In this document: positions 21,324-29,411 of the stretch, in pieces
Layout: every line of letters begins with the position of its first letter
Numbering within the stretch: the stretch's first letter is position 1
Source: Sinorhizobium alkalisoli
GTDB lineage: Bacteria > Pseudomonadota > Alphaproteobacteria > Rhizobiales > Rhizobiaceae
Reading direction: 5' to 3'
Assembly: GCF_008932245.1 (NCBI RefSeq)
Contig: NZ_CP034909.1
Span: forward strand, 744,001 to 808,000
DNA: 64,000 bases
Notes under the pieces: model-generated
The model's database searches: none
What the model was told of the DNA's origin: nothing
What the model saw: only the letters and a program-made list of their open reading frames with translations
Position numbers and translations under genes: made by a program

Positions 21324-22277
21324 TTAGCTTTTTCCCGTCGGCGTAACCGCGATGGTGCGTCGAGTGTCGGTCAATCCGAAGAGAAGGAAGAAGAGCGCCG
21401 GAAGCGTGAACACGAATACCGACAGATAGGCGATCCACAGCACGGGCAGCCGCCATGCCCTGCCGCGCGTGCGGTAGTGGAAGGAGGCAAAGCCCGAAAG
21501 CAGAAAGCCCGCACCGAAGGTGCCGCAAACGAGGGCGCCGATCGTCGCGGGCGCGCCGCCGATGAAGGCGAGGACGAGCCCTGCGAGAAAGATGAAGATG
21601 GCGTTGCGATGCATGCGCAGCGTGGAGGGGATATCTTCCCGCGGCCGCACGGAGCGACCGGACATCTGCACGATACGGATTGCAAGATAGTAGGCCGAAA
21701 ACAGCATCATCACCCAGACGGCCCCTTGCACGAGCGGGAGCGCCAGCGTGAATATTGCCTTCAACTGGGCGACGGAGGCAGCGTCCGGATTGTAGAGCGG
21801 CTCCTGCGCCTTCACCGCCTCGATCAGCATATCGACCATGAGGTCGGAGACGCTCGCATCATAGCCGACGATGTAGCCGACAATGATCATGCCGATGGTG
21901 ACGAGGCCCGCGAGATGGCTGAGGATGTCTGAAAGCGGATACCAGGCGAGGGCGCTCTCCGGTCCGCCGATCTCGCTGGCCGGGCGGGCGAGATTGGCGA
22001 GATGGCTGAGCCAGCCCGCGGGAATAAGGGTCACGACCAGGATTAGAAGCGCGAAATAGGGGGACGCGAGGCTTGCTGCCGTCACGCTAGCGGCGGCAAT
22101 GGCGGCAATGGCGGCGGCGTTGCCCCAGCCGAGCCCGGCGATCAGGATCGGCAGCGCGGAAGCGGCATAGAGGACAATGGCAAAGGACGACTGCGTATTC
22201 GCGCCCATCGACAGAAGGGCGGCGGTAATGCCGGCGAGCGCGCCGACGATCAGCGATGTCCTGTTCCAGTTCTGCAC
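21324..22277 (-). CDS. DUF2232 membrane protein
   Basis: A 317-aa integral membrane protein with about eight hydrophobic helices, corresponding to the DUF2232/YybS-like family often found between rpsR and rplI in alphaproteobacteria. The N-terminus [19 protein letters not shown] starts directly in the first helix. It is 35 bases upstream of rplI on the same strand. The function is unknown; the family has distant similarity to S-component-like membrane proteins. Confidence 0.8.
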   Translation of the reverse strand: MQNWNRTSLIVGALAGITAALLSMGANTQSSFAIVLYAASALPILIAGLGWGNAAAIAAIAAASVTAASLASPYFALLILVVTLIPAGWLSHLANLARPASEIGGPESALAWYPLSDILSHLAGLVTIGMIIVGYIVGYDASVSDLMVDMLIEAVKAQEPLYNPDAASVAQLKAIFTLALPLVQGAVWVMMLFSAYYLAIRIVQMSGRSVRPREDIPSTLRMHRNAIFIFLAGLVLAFIGGAPATIGALVCGTFGAGFLLSGFASFHYRTRGRAWRLPVLWIAYLSVFVFTLPALFFLLFGLTDTRRTIAVTPTGKS

Positions 22278-22383
22278 GTTCGCTGTCCTGCTTCAACGCA
22301 GTTAGGGGCGACTGTTCGCGTGCCCCAACATGGGATTTGGCGTCTACCGCCGGTTCCGGTCCGCGCCCACCGCGGAAGGGAGA

Positions 22384-22457
22384 GGGCAGGGCTTCATCCG
22401 AGATGAAGAGCCCTGCCCAAGGGATTTGAACTTCCGTTGAGTCAGGCGATCAACGGA
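22384..22457 (-). promoter_or_regulatory. Two hairpins in the rpsR-DUF2232 gap
   Basis: One stem pairs GGGCAGGGCTTCAT (from 22386) with ATGAAGAGCCCTGCCC and has a two-base bulge. The second pairs CCGTTGA (about 22433) with TCAACGG (to about 22457) and lies directly after the rpsR stop. Neither has a T-tract on the minus strand, so they look like mRNA-stabilising or attenuating structures rather than full terminators. Confidence 0.45.
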
Positions 22458-22468
22458 GAGTCATGGCC

Positions 22469-22717
22469 TTACGACACGACGTAGGGCAGCAGGCCGAGGA
22501 AGCGTGCGCGCTTGATCGCCTGGGCGAGTTCGCGCTGCTTCTTCTGGGAAACGGCGGTGATGCGGGACGGAACGATCTTGCCGCGCTCGGAAATGTAGCG
22601 CTGCAGGAGGCGGACGTCCTTGTAGTCGATCCGCGGAGCGTTTGCGCCCGAGAAGGGGCAGGTCTTGCGGCGACGGTGGAACGGGCGGCGTACCGGAGCG
22701 GAAGAAACTTCAGCCAT
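22469..22717 (-). CDS. rpsR: 30S ribosomal protein S18
   Basis: An 82-aa S18 with the family core [19 protein letters not shown] and the C-terminal [20 protein letters not shown]. The start at 22717 ([11 protein letters not shown]) is chosen over an ATG two codons upstream because it gives the conserved rhizobial length. The gene lies 26 bases after rpsF and its product pairs with S6 in the ribosome platform. Confidence 0.96.
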   Translation of the reverse strand: MAEVSSAPVRRPFHRRRKTCPFSGANAPRIDYKDVRLLQRYISERGKIVPSRITAVSQKKQRELAQAIKRARFLGLLPYVVS

Positions 22718-22743
22718 TGTCATCTATCTCCTTCGGCTTCTGA

Positions 22744-23187
22744 TTACGCGCGGTCTTCACGCGGACGGCGCGGGCGGTCTTCGCGGTCACCACGGTCGGA
22801 ACGGGGACCACGGTCGCCCCCGTCGCGGGGGCCACGGCCTTCGCCGCGCGGACGATCGTCGCGGTCGCGCTTCTGCATCATCGCGGACGGGCCCTCTTCG
22901 TGCTTCTCGACGGCGATCGTCATATAGCGCAGCACGTCTTCGTTGATGCGCATCTGGCGCTCGACTTCGTGGACTGCCGGCGCCGGAGCATCGATGTCCA
23001 TGAGGACGTAGTGAGCCTTGCGGTTCTTCTTGATGCGGTAGGTGAGGGACTTCAGGCCCCAGTTCTCGACGCGACCGACCTTGCCGCCATTCGCTTCGAT
23101 TACGCCCTTGTACTGTTCGACGAGGGCGTCGACCTGCTGCGGCGTGATGTCCTGCCGTGCAAGGAATACGTGTTCATAAAGAGCCAT
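22744..23187 (-). CDS. rpsF: 30S ribosomal protein S6
   Basis: S6 with the ferredoxin-like core starting [20 protein letters not shown]. The core ends near residue 100. A tail of roughly 45 residues made almost only of Arg, Asp, Gly and Pro follows, making the protein 147 aa. It is the first gene of the rpsF-rpsR-DUF2232-rplI operon. A probable promoter (23411-23438) and a leader hairpin (23313-23348) precede it. Confidence 0.96.
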   Translation of the reverse strand: MALYEHVFLARQDITPQQVDALVEQYKGVIEANGGKVGRVENWGLKSLTYRIKKNRKAHYVLMDIDAPAPAVHEVERQMRINEDVLRYMTIAVEKHEEGPSAMMQKRDRDDRPRGEGRGPRDGGDRGPRSDRGDREDRPRRPREDRA

Positions 23188-23312
23188 TGTGGCTTGCCTT
23201 TCTTGCGTTAATCAGCCCGGGCCTCGGCGGCTAAGCCTCAACGACTGTTCTTATTGGCTGCGACGAGCCGGCAAGAAAGTGTTGTATCGAGACGGTCGAG
23301 AGCGGAGACACG

Positions 23313-23348
23313 GGAGGCCGGAATATCTCTATATTCCTAGCGGCCTCC
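23313..23348 (-). promoter_or_regulatory. Leader hairpin upstream of rpsF
   Basis: In minus-strand RNA, GGAGGCCG and GAATAT pair with ATATTC and CGGCCTCC. This is a 14-base-pair stem with a four-base loop and a four-base CTAG bulge on the 5' side. It lies about 125 bases upstream of the rpsF start and downstream of a promoter-like sequence, so it should be in the leader. It may be an autoregulatory S6:S18 site; that is inference. Confidence 0.5.
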
Positions 23349-23410
23349 AAGGCGGAAGCCGGCCCTCCGTTCAGCCACCAGCCAGAAGACCGGGCGTTTC
23401 GAACAGCGCG

Positions 23411-23438
23411 CTTATACGGATTTTCCGGACAAATGCAA
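23411..23438 (-). promoter_or_regulatory. Probable rpsF promoter
   Basis: On the minus strand TTGCAT (23438-23433) and TATAAG (23416-23411) are separated by 16 bases, close to a housekeeping sigma-70 promoter. Transcription from here would give a leader of about 215 bases including the hairpin at 23313-23348. Confidence 0.45.
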
Positions 23439-23562
23439 GGCGCGATCGCAAGAACTTGCCGGACGTGCGGCCATTCGGCGCGCTCAGATGGGGAGATTGG
23501 GGAACATACGCCTGCCGTCCTTGTTTTGCCTCCTGCAACACCGCAAGCAGCAGGAGACGAAG

Positions 23563-23895
23563 ATGAGCCATATCGACCCCAAGGTGCAGGAATGCATCGA
23601 CAAGTGCCTCGCCTGCTACAGTGCCTGCCTCTCGACGGCGATAGGCCATTGCCTGGAAACGGGCGGCAAGCACACCGAGCCGTCGCATTTCCGGTTGATG
23701 ATGGCCTGCGCGGAAGTTTGCCGGACCGCGGCGCATTTCATGCTGGTCGGGACGCGCCATCACCGGCACATCTGCGCCGAATGCGCGGAGATCTGCGCCG
23801 AATGCGCGACCGATTGCGAACGCATCGGCGACATGCAGGGTTGCGTCGACGCCTGCCGGCGTTGCGCGGAAAGCTGCCGCTTGATGGCTGCCTGA
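23563..23895 (+). CDS. Four-helix-bundle copper-binding protein (Csp3-like)
   Basis: A 110-aa protein with 16 cysteines spaced mostly as CxxxC and CxxC along predicted helices (Cys11, 15, 18, 22, 30, 49, 53, 71, 74, 78, 81, 85, 94, 98, 101, 105). This is the pattern of DUF326 copper storage proteins, which hold many Cu(I) ions inside a helical bundle. No signal peptide is present, so it should be cytosolic like Csp3. The repeated 21-base unit at 23769-23810 codes ICAECAE then ICAECAT. AGGAGACGAAG precedes the ATG. No copper exporter or CueR-type regulator is adjacent. Confidence 0.85.
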   Translation: MSHIDPKVQECIDKCLACYSACLSTAIGHCLETGGKHTEPSHFRLMMACAEVCRTAAHFMLVGTRHHRHICAECAEICAECATDCERIGDMQGCVDACRRCAESCRLMAA

Positions 23896-23910
23896 GAGGG
23901 GCGATCCCGA

Positions 23911-24954
23911 TCAGATCGGCGCCGGATAGAGCCGATGCAGACGGCGAATGCCGTTCATGACGTCCTGTGAGAGCGTAATCTCGGCGGCGCCGATATCGGT
24001 CTTCAGCTGTGCAATCGATGTGGCGCCGATGATGGCCGAGGCCAGGAACGGTCGCGTCAGGCAGAAAGCGAGCGCCATCTGCGCCGGATCGAGACCCTGT
24101 TCCCGCGCGAGCGCCACATAGGCTGCAACGGCGGGTTCCTGGTGCGGCGTGAAGCGGCCGCCGAGATCGCCGTTGATCGACAGGCGCGATCCGGCGGGCT
24201 TCGCCCCGTCGAGATACTTTCCGGTCAGGAGGCCGGCTGCGAGCGGCGAATAGGCGAGCAGCCCGACATCCTCATGGTGCGACAGTTCGGCCAGGTCGAG
24301 GTCGTAGCTGCGATAAAGTAGGTTGTATTCGTTCTGGATCGTCGCCACGCGTGGAAGGCCATGTTGCTCGGCGAGGTCGAGCATCTTCATCGTGCCCCAG
24401 GCCGTATCGTTCGAAAGCCCGACGGAGCGAACCTTTCCGGCCCTCACGAGTTCGCCGAGCTTGTCGAGAATTGCCTTTAGATCGGCGGCGACATGCGCCT
24501 TGTCCTGTTTCGATGGATCGTAGGACCACGCATTGCGGAAATGATAGTGGCCGCGGTTCGGCCAGTGAATCTGATAGAGATCGACGTAGTCGGTCTTCAG
24601 CCGTTTGAGGCTGGCATTGATCGCCTGGTCGATGCCCTCCGGGGTGATCGCTCCCCCATTGCGGATATAGGAGCGGCCGGAGCCTGCGACCTTGGTCGCG
24701 AGCACCACATCGTCGCGCCGCCGCCGCTTTGTCAGCCACTCGCCGACGATGCGTTCGGTATTGCCATAGGTCTCGGGCGAAAGCGGCGTCGTAGGGTAGA
24801 GTTCTGCTGTGTCGATGAAATTCACGCCGAGCTCGAAGGCGTAGTCGAGCTGTGCATGGGCCTCTGTCGGCGTGTTCTGCGAGCCCCAGGTCATCGTCCC
24901 GAGGCAGATCTCGGAAACCTTGATGCCGGTGCGGCCGAGTGTGTTGTAGCGCAT
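23911..24954 (-). CDS. Aldo/keto reductase, Tas-like
   Basis: A 347-aa NADP(H)-dependent TIM-barrel oxidoreductase. It starts MRYNTLGRTGIKVSEICLG. The catalytic tetrad is visible as Asp and Tyr in FIDTAELYP, Lys in VVLATKV and His in YQIHWPNR. The length and the segments TMTWGSQNTPTEAHAQLDYA and GLDPAQMALAF match the E. coli Tas group. The start at 24954 is preferred over longer frames, which run into a tandem repeat. It converges with the Cys-rich gene. The physiological substrate is unknown. Confidence 0.9.
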   Translation of the reverse strand: MRYNTLGRTGIKVSEICLGTMTWGSQNTPTEAHAQLDYAFELGVNFIDTAELYPTTPLSPETYGNTERIVGEWLTKRRRRDDVVLATKVAGSGRSYIRNGGAITPEGIDQAINASLKRLKTDYVDLYQIHWPNRGHYHFRNAWSYDPSKQDKAHVAADLKAILDKLGELVRAGKVRSVGLSNDTAWGTMKMLDLAEQHGLPRVATIQNEYNLLYRSYDLDLAELSHHEDVGLLAYSPLAAGLLTGKYLDGAKPAGSRLSINGDLGGRFTPHQEPAVAAYVALAREQGLDPAQMALAFCLTRPFLASAIIGATSIAQLKTDIGAAEITLSQDVMNGIRRLHRLYPAPI

Positions 24955-25317
24955 GAGGTGACGTTCCTTGGTCGTGGCGGGCCTTGGTCGTGGCGGGCGC
25001 GCGCCGGCGGGAGGGTTGGCGCGCCGCCTCAATGCAGGATGATGCCTGCAGCCCGAGTATAGATGGTGCGCGGCAGCAATGACGAAGGCAAACTTACGTC
25101 TTGATTGACGAAGTTCAAGGGCAAAAGCCAAGGAGAGGCTGATGAAGACGGCGCCGCGCGCTTGACTCGCCGGTCAGGAATGTGAATGGAGAGGGGAAAA
25201 CAGCAGGCGGGTCGGAAGCGGAGGATGTCTTCGCCGGTGTTCCGTTTGAACCACGGGATCGATCGAGGCGGGCCGGATCGCTCCGCCCTGAAACGATCAT
25301 GGGAAGAGGCACTCCTG
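24955..25317. other. Divergent intergenic region, aldo/keto reductase to fabD
   Basis: 363 bases, no gene recognised. It holds a 16-base perfect tandem duplication (24966-24981, 24982-24997) and should carry the promoters of both flanking genes. The fabD reading frame is open through part of it but has no protein-like conservation. Confidence 0.5.
24966..24997. repeat. 16-base tandem duplication
   Basis: CCTTGGTCGTGGCGGG occurs twice in direct succession just upstream of the aldo/keto reductase start codon. Confidence 0.95.
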
Positions 25318-26262
25318 ATGAGCATTGCATTCACGTTCCCCGGTCAGGGCAGCCAGGCTGTCGGCATGGGCAAGGATCTGGCGGAAGCTTTCCCGGAAGC
25401 GGCCGCCGTCTTTGCCGAAGTCGATGAAGCGCTTGGCGAGAAGCTTTCCGAGATCATGTGGAACGGGCCCGAAGAGGCGCTCACGCTAACCGCCAATGCG
25501 CAGCCGGCGCTGATGGCGGTCTCGCTCGCCGTCATCCGTGTCCTCGAGGCAAAAGGGCTCGATCTGAAGAGCAAGGTCTCGTTCGTCGCCGGTCATTCGC
25601 TCGGCGAGTACTCGGCCCTTTGTGCCGCCGGGACCTTTTCCCTCGCCGATACGGCGCGACTCTTGCGCATTCGCGGCAATGCCATGCAGGCGGCCGTTCC
25701 GGTCGGGAAGGGCGCGATGGCGGCGATCATCGGCCTCGAGCACGATGATGTCGAGGCGGTCTGTCGTGAGGCCGCGTCGATCGGCGCATGCCAGATCGCC
25801 AACGACAATGGCGGCGGGCAGTTGGTGATCTCCGGCGAGAGGCCGGCGGTCGAAAGAGCGGCGGCGCTTGCTTCGGAAAAGGGTGCCAAGCGGGCCTTGA
25901 TGCTGCCGGTCTCGGCGCCCTTCCATTCCGCCCTGATGGCACCCGCCGCCGAAGCCATGCGCGAGGCGCTCTCCAAGGTCGAAATGCGCAATCCAGCCGT
26001 GCCGGTCGTGGCGAACGTGCGCGCTGCCCCAGTCGGCGATGCCGAGAAGATCGCGCGGCTGCTCGTGGAGCAGGTGACTGGGCAGGTGCGCTGGCGCGAG
26101 ACGGTGCAATGGTTCGCCGCCAATGGCGTCGCGACGCTTTACGAGATCGGCTCGGGCAAGGTGCTGACGGGGCTTGCCCGGCGGATCGACAAGAATGTCA
26201 CCGGCATCGCGGTCAATACGCCCGCCGATATCGACGCGGCGCTTGCCGCCCTCGTGGCCTGA
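25318..26262 (+). CDS. fabD: Malonyl-CoA:ACP transacylase
   Basis: A 314-aa enzyme that loads malonate on ACP for fatty acid synthesis. FPGQGSQ is at residues 7-13, the nucleophile Ser94 lies in GHSLGEY, and the catalytic His is in VSAPFHSALM. The ATG at 25318 follows GGAAGAGG and gives the usual rhizobial length; the frame extends 44 codons upstream without family match. It heads the fabD-fabG-acpP-fabF cluster. Confidence 0.95.
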   Translation: MSIAFTFPGQGSQAVGMGKDLAEAFPEAAAVFAEVDEALGEKLSEIMWNGPEEALTLTANAQPALMAVSLAVIRVLEAKGLDLKSKVSFVAGHSLGEYSALCAAGTFSLADTARLLRIRGNAMQAAVPVGKGAMAAIIGLEHDDVEAVCREAASIGACQIANDNGGGQLVISGERPAVERAAALASEKGAKRALMLPVSAPFHSALMAPAAEAMREALSKVEMRNPAVPVVANVRAAPVGDAEKIARLLVEQVTGQVRWRETVQWFAANGVATLYEIGSGKVLTGLARRIDKNVTGIAVNTPADIDAALAALVA

Positions 26263-26288
26263 GCGCCGCAATCACAAGGGAGAAATCC

Positions 26289-27026
26289 ATGTTCGATCTT
26301 TCCGGCCGCAAGGCCCTCGTAACCGGCGCGTCCGGTGGTATTGGCGAGGAAATCGCCCGCTTGCTGCATGCCCAAGGCGTCACCGTCGGCCTGCACGGCA
26401 CGCGCGTGGAGAAGCTCGAGGCATTGGCGAACTCGCTCGGCGAGCGGGTCCATGTCTTCCCCGCGAACCTCTCCGCCAGGAGCGAAGTCAAGGCGCTTGG
26501 CGAAAAGGCGGAGGTCGAACTCGGCGGCGTCGACATCCTCGTCAACAATGCCGGCATCACCAAGGACGGACTTTTCGTTCGTATGAGCGACGAGGACTGG
26601 GACAATGTTCTGGAGGTCAACCTGACGTCCGTGTTCCGCCTGACGCGGGAACTGACCCATCCCATGATGCGCCGCCGCTTCGGCCGCATCATCAACATCA
26701 CCTCCGTCGTCGGCGTCACCGGCAACCCGGGCCAAGCCAATTATTGCGCGTCGAAGGCGGGCATGATCGGCTTCTCCAAATCGCTTGCCCAGGAAATTGC
26801 CACCCGCAACGTCACCGTGAACTGCGTCGCGCCGGGCTTCATCGAAAGCGCCATGACCGGCAAGCTGAACGAGAAGCAGAAGGAAGGCATCATGGCGGCC
26901 ATCCCGATGCGACGCATGGGGAGCGGCGCGGAGGTGGCCTCCGCCGTCGTCTATCTCGCCTCCAATGAGGCGAGCTACGTCACCGGCCAAACCATCCACG
27001 TCAATGGCGGCATGGCAATGATCTGA
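26289..27026 (+). CDS. fabG: 3-oxoacyl-ACP reductase
   Basis: A 245-aa SDR that reduces beta-ketoacyl-ACP with NADPH. TGASGGIG is at residues 12-19, NNAG follows, then the catalytic Ser in ITSVVG and the YCASK motif. The C-terminus GQTIHVNGGMAMI is typical of FabG. It is 26 bases after fabD, with AAGGGAG as ribosome-binding site, and feeds the same pathway as acpP and fabF. Confidence 0.95.
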   Translation: MFDLSGRKALVTGASGGIGEEIARLLHAQGVTVGLHGTRVEKLEALANSLGERVHVFPANLSARSEVKALGEKAEVELGGVDILVNNAGITKDGLFVRMSDEDWDNVLEVNLTSVFRLTRELTHPMMRRRFGRIINITSVVGVTGNPGQANYCASKAGMIGFSKSLAQEIATRNVTVNCVAPGFIESAMTGKLNEKQKEGIMAAIPMRRMGSGAEVASAVVYLASNEASYVTGQTIHVNGGMAMI

Positions 27027-27338
27027 TCCCGTGTTCCCGTGGCTGGTTTTCGCGACACCCAGCCGGCCGTCTGAACCGAGGCCAAATGCCTGAAATTCAA
27101 TGTTGAGCAAGCGAATGTCAGGCATTTTCCGACTTTGCGACAGACTTAAACCGTGTTAATCGGGCCATGACTGTGCGCAGTCGACCGGTCCGGTCGGGTC
27201 GTCCGGCAGCTTCGCTGCCACGGTTTTCCGCAGTGTCGGTTGAATGGATTGCCCGGTGGCCCATCTTGGTCTATCAGGCGTGAATTGAATACCGGCGCCA
27301 TTGGCGCCGCAGAGAAACGAAGGTCGAGGAACTCCGAC
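27027..27338. other. Intergenic region between fabG and acpP
   Basis: 312 bases with no gene. An inverted repeat (AAATGCCTGA at 27084-27093, TCAGGCATTT at 27118-27127, loop 24) may end the fabG transcript or act as an operator. The less GC-rich stretch at 27128-27165 downstream of it is the likely site of a separate acpP promoter. Confidence 0.5.
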
Positions 27339-27575
27339 ATGAGCGATATCGCAGAACGCGTGAAGAAAATTGTTATTGATCATCTTGGCGTCGACGCCGA
27401 AAAGGTCAGCGAAGGCGCAAGCTTCATCGATGACCTCGGCGCGGACTCGCTCGACACGGTCGAACTGGTCATGGCATTCGAAGAAGAATTCGGTGTCGAG
27501 ATCCCGGACGACGCTGCGGACTCGATCCTGACCGTCGGCGACGCCGTCAAGTTCATCGAGAAGGCTCAGGCCTGA
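27339..27575 (+). CDS. acpP: Acyl carrier protein
   Basis: The 78-aa acidic carrier of fatty acid synthesis. Ser37 in [10 protein letters not shown] receives the phosphopantetheine arm. The start at 27339 is preceded by GTCGAGGAAC. It lies between fabG and fabF and has its own long upstream region, consistent with separate high expression. Confidence 0.97.
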   Translation: MSDIAERVKKIVIDHLGVDAEKVSEGASFIDDLGADSLDTVELVMAFEEEFGVEIPDDAADSILTVGDAVKFIEKAQA

Positions 27576-27602
27576 TTGCATTTCGCGGCCAAAGCCGCTT
27601 GA

Positions 27603-27626
27603 CGGGCCGCCTTTCTCGCGGCCCGC
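27603..27626 (+). terminator. Possible attenuating hairpin after acpP
   Basis: CGGGCCGC pairs with GCGGCCCG across a short CTTTCTC loop, about 30 bases after the acpP stop. There is no T-run, so it may stabilise the short acpP mRNA or only partly end transcription before fabF. Confidence 0.4.
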
Positions 27627-27798
27627 TCAGCCCTGGGGAGGTGGGCTGGCCCGCGTCTGCCGCGGGTAGCGATCAGCAAAGCGTTCCCGCCTTTCCCTAT
27701 GAACGTCGTCACAAGATTTGCAGCGGAGGCATGGGTCGGGGCGTCGCAGGCGGTCCGGTCCGGCACTGGAATCGAACAGTCAGGGTGGATCACGGTTT

Positions 27799-29064
27799 AT
27801 GAGACGTGTCGTTATCACCGGTACCGGCATGGTATCGCCTCTGGGTTGCGGAACCGAGGTTAGCTGGTCGCGTCTTCTTGCCGGCGGCAACGCGGCGCGC
27901 AAGGTCACGGAATTCGAGGTTGAGGATCTCCCCGCCAAGATCGCCTGCCGTATCCCGTTCGGCGACGGTGCCGACGGCACCTTCAATGCCGACGACTGGA
28001 TGGAGCCGAAGGAGCAGCGCAAGGTCGATCCCTTCATCGTCTATGCGATGGCGGCCGCGGACATGGCGCTGGCCGATGCGGGCTGGAAGCCGGAAAGCGA
28101 TGAAGACCAGATCGCGACCGGCGTTCTGATCGGTTCCGGGATCGGCGGCCTGGAAGGGATCGTCGAGGGCGGCTACACCTTGCGCGACAGGGGTCCCCGC
28201 CGGCTATCGCCCTTTTTCATTCCGGGCCGTCTGATCAATCTTGCCTCTGGCCAGGTCTCCATTCGCCACCGGTTGCGCGGCCCCAACCATTCCGTCGTCA
28301 CGGCGTGCTCGACCGGCGCGCATGCGATTGGCGATGCAAGCCGGCTGATTGCGCTCGGCGATGCCGACGTGATGGTGGCAGGCGGAACCGAATCGCCGAT
28401 TTGCCGCATTTCACTGGCGGGCTTTGCCGCCTGCAAGGCGCTCTCGACCCAGCACAACGACAGCCCGCAAAAAGCGTCGCGGCCATATGATGCGGATCGC
28501 GACGGCTTCGTCATGGGTGAAGGCGCCGGCGTCGTCGTTCTGGAAGAACTCGATCATGCAAAGGCCCGCGGCGCCAAGATCTATGCCGAGGTGGTCGGCT
28601 ATGGCCTCTCCGGCGATGCCTTCCACATCACCGCGCCTTCGGAGGATGGTGATGGTGCCTATCGCTGCATGCAGATGGCGCTGAAGCGCGCGGGGATCAC
28701 GGCCGCCGATGTCGACTACATCAACGCGCACGGCACGTCGACCATGGCCGACACGATCGAACTCGGCGCCGTCGAGCGACTGGTCGGCGACAGCGCGTCG
28801 AAAATATCCATGTCTTCGACGAAGTCGGCCATCGGGCATCTGCTCGGGGCTGCGGGCGCGGTCGAGGCGATTTTTTCGGCGCTGGCGATTCGCGACAATG
28901 TCGCACCGCCCACGCTCAATCTCGACAATCCGTCCGTCGAGACCAAGATTGATCTGGTGCCGCACGTCGCCCGCAAGCGCGAGATCAATGTTGCCCTGTC
29001 GAATTCTTTCGGTTTCGGCGGCACGAACGCATCTCTGGTTCTGCGCCGCTACACGGGCGATTGA
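27799..29064 (+). CDS. fabF: 3-oxoacyl-ACP synthase II
   Basis: A 421-aa condensing enzyme that elongates acyl-ACP. The nucleophile is Cys170 in VTACSTGAHAIG; the two catalytic histidines lie in NAHGTST and in SAIGHLLGAAG, and the C-terminal NSFGFGGTNASL is conserved. The start at 27799 (MRRVVITGTG) is the family start. It follows acpP and precedes mltG on the same strand. Confidence 0.96.
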   Translation: MRRVVITGTGMVSPLGCGTEVSWSRLLAGGNAARKVTEFEVEDLPAKIACRIPFGDGADGTFNADDWMEPKEQRKVDPFIVYAMAAADMALADAGWKPESDEDQIATGVLIGSGIGGLEGIVEGGYTLRDRGPRRLSPFFIPGRLINLASGQVSIRHRLRGPNHSVVTACSTGAHAIGDASRLIALGDADVMVAGGTESPICRISLAGFAACKALSTQHNDSPQKASRPYDADRDGFVMGEGAGVVVLEELDHAKARGAKIYAEVVGYGLSGDAFHITAPSEDGDGAYRCMQMALKRAGITAADVDYINAHGTSTMADTIELGAVERLVGDSASKISMSSTKSAIGHLLGAAGAVEAIFSALAIRDNVAPPTLNLDNPSVETKIDLVPHVARKREINVALSNSFGFGGTNASLVLRRYTGD

Positions 29065-29411
29065 TGCTGCGCTCTCGGTGTGACAGCGCGTTGCCCGCGC
29101 TGTCGAGCCCGGTCCCGCCGCCGAATGTCCTGCTTTTTGCCGCAATGCTCGCTAAAACCTGTCGGCGAAGGGCTTGGCAGGGGGAATGCGGGCGACGTTC
29201 CGTGCGCATGCCGCTCTCGAGGGCGGGAGTCATCGTTGACGGGGAACCGGCCGGCTTCATCGCCACGCGGTGGCGATGTTCGCGCAAGGCACGGCTGACA
29301 ATTGTAGGATACCCATTGCCCTGACACATTCATGCGTGCCGCCGGTCCAGGCCGAAATTCGCGCCGGCGGGCTGCTTGATCGAAGGAGCGAATTTCGGAT
29401 TCGGGATCATC
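29065..29411. other. Intergenic region between fabF and mltG
   Basis: 347 bases without a supported gene. A nine-base stem (GACAGCGCG at 29082-29090, CGCGCTGTC at 29096-29104) follows the fabF stop and could mark its 3' end. No repeat family was recognised in the rest. Confidence 0.5.

Larger units (their letters stand above)
23188..23562. other. Divergent control region between rpsF and the Cys-rich gene
   Basis: 375 bases with no convincing gene. On the minus strand it holds a promoter-like pair and a leader hairpin for rpsF (listed separately). The plus-strand promoter of the copper-storage-like gene must also lie here; I saw no clear -35/-10 pair for it. Confidence 0.5.

Noticed and set aside
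22420..22460. tRNA-like T-arm (sequence resembling GTTCAAATC on the minus strand)
   Set aside because: The flanking five-base stems do not pair and no acceptor stem or anticodon arm can be formed; it is a hairpin region after rpsR.
23769..23810. Possible short tandem repeat array or CRISPR-like unit
   Set aside because: Only two units without spacers, and it codes repeated cysteine motifs inside the copper-storage-like gene.
27146..27160. CtrA-like TTAA...TTAA box ahead of acpP
   Set aside because: The spacer is six bases, not the seven required by the CtrA consensus.
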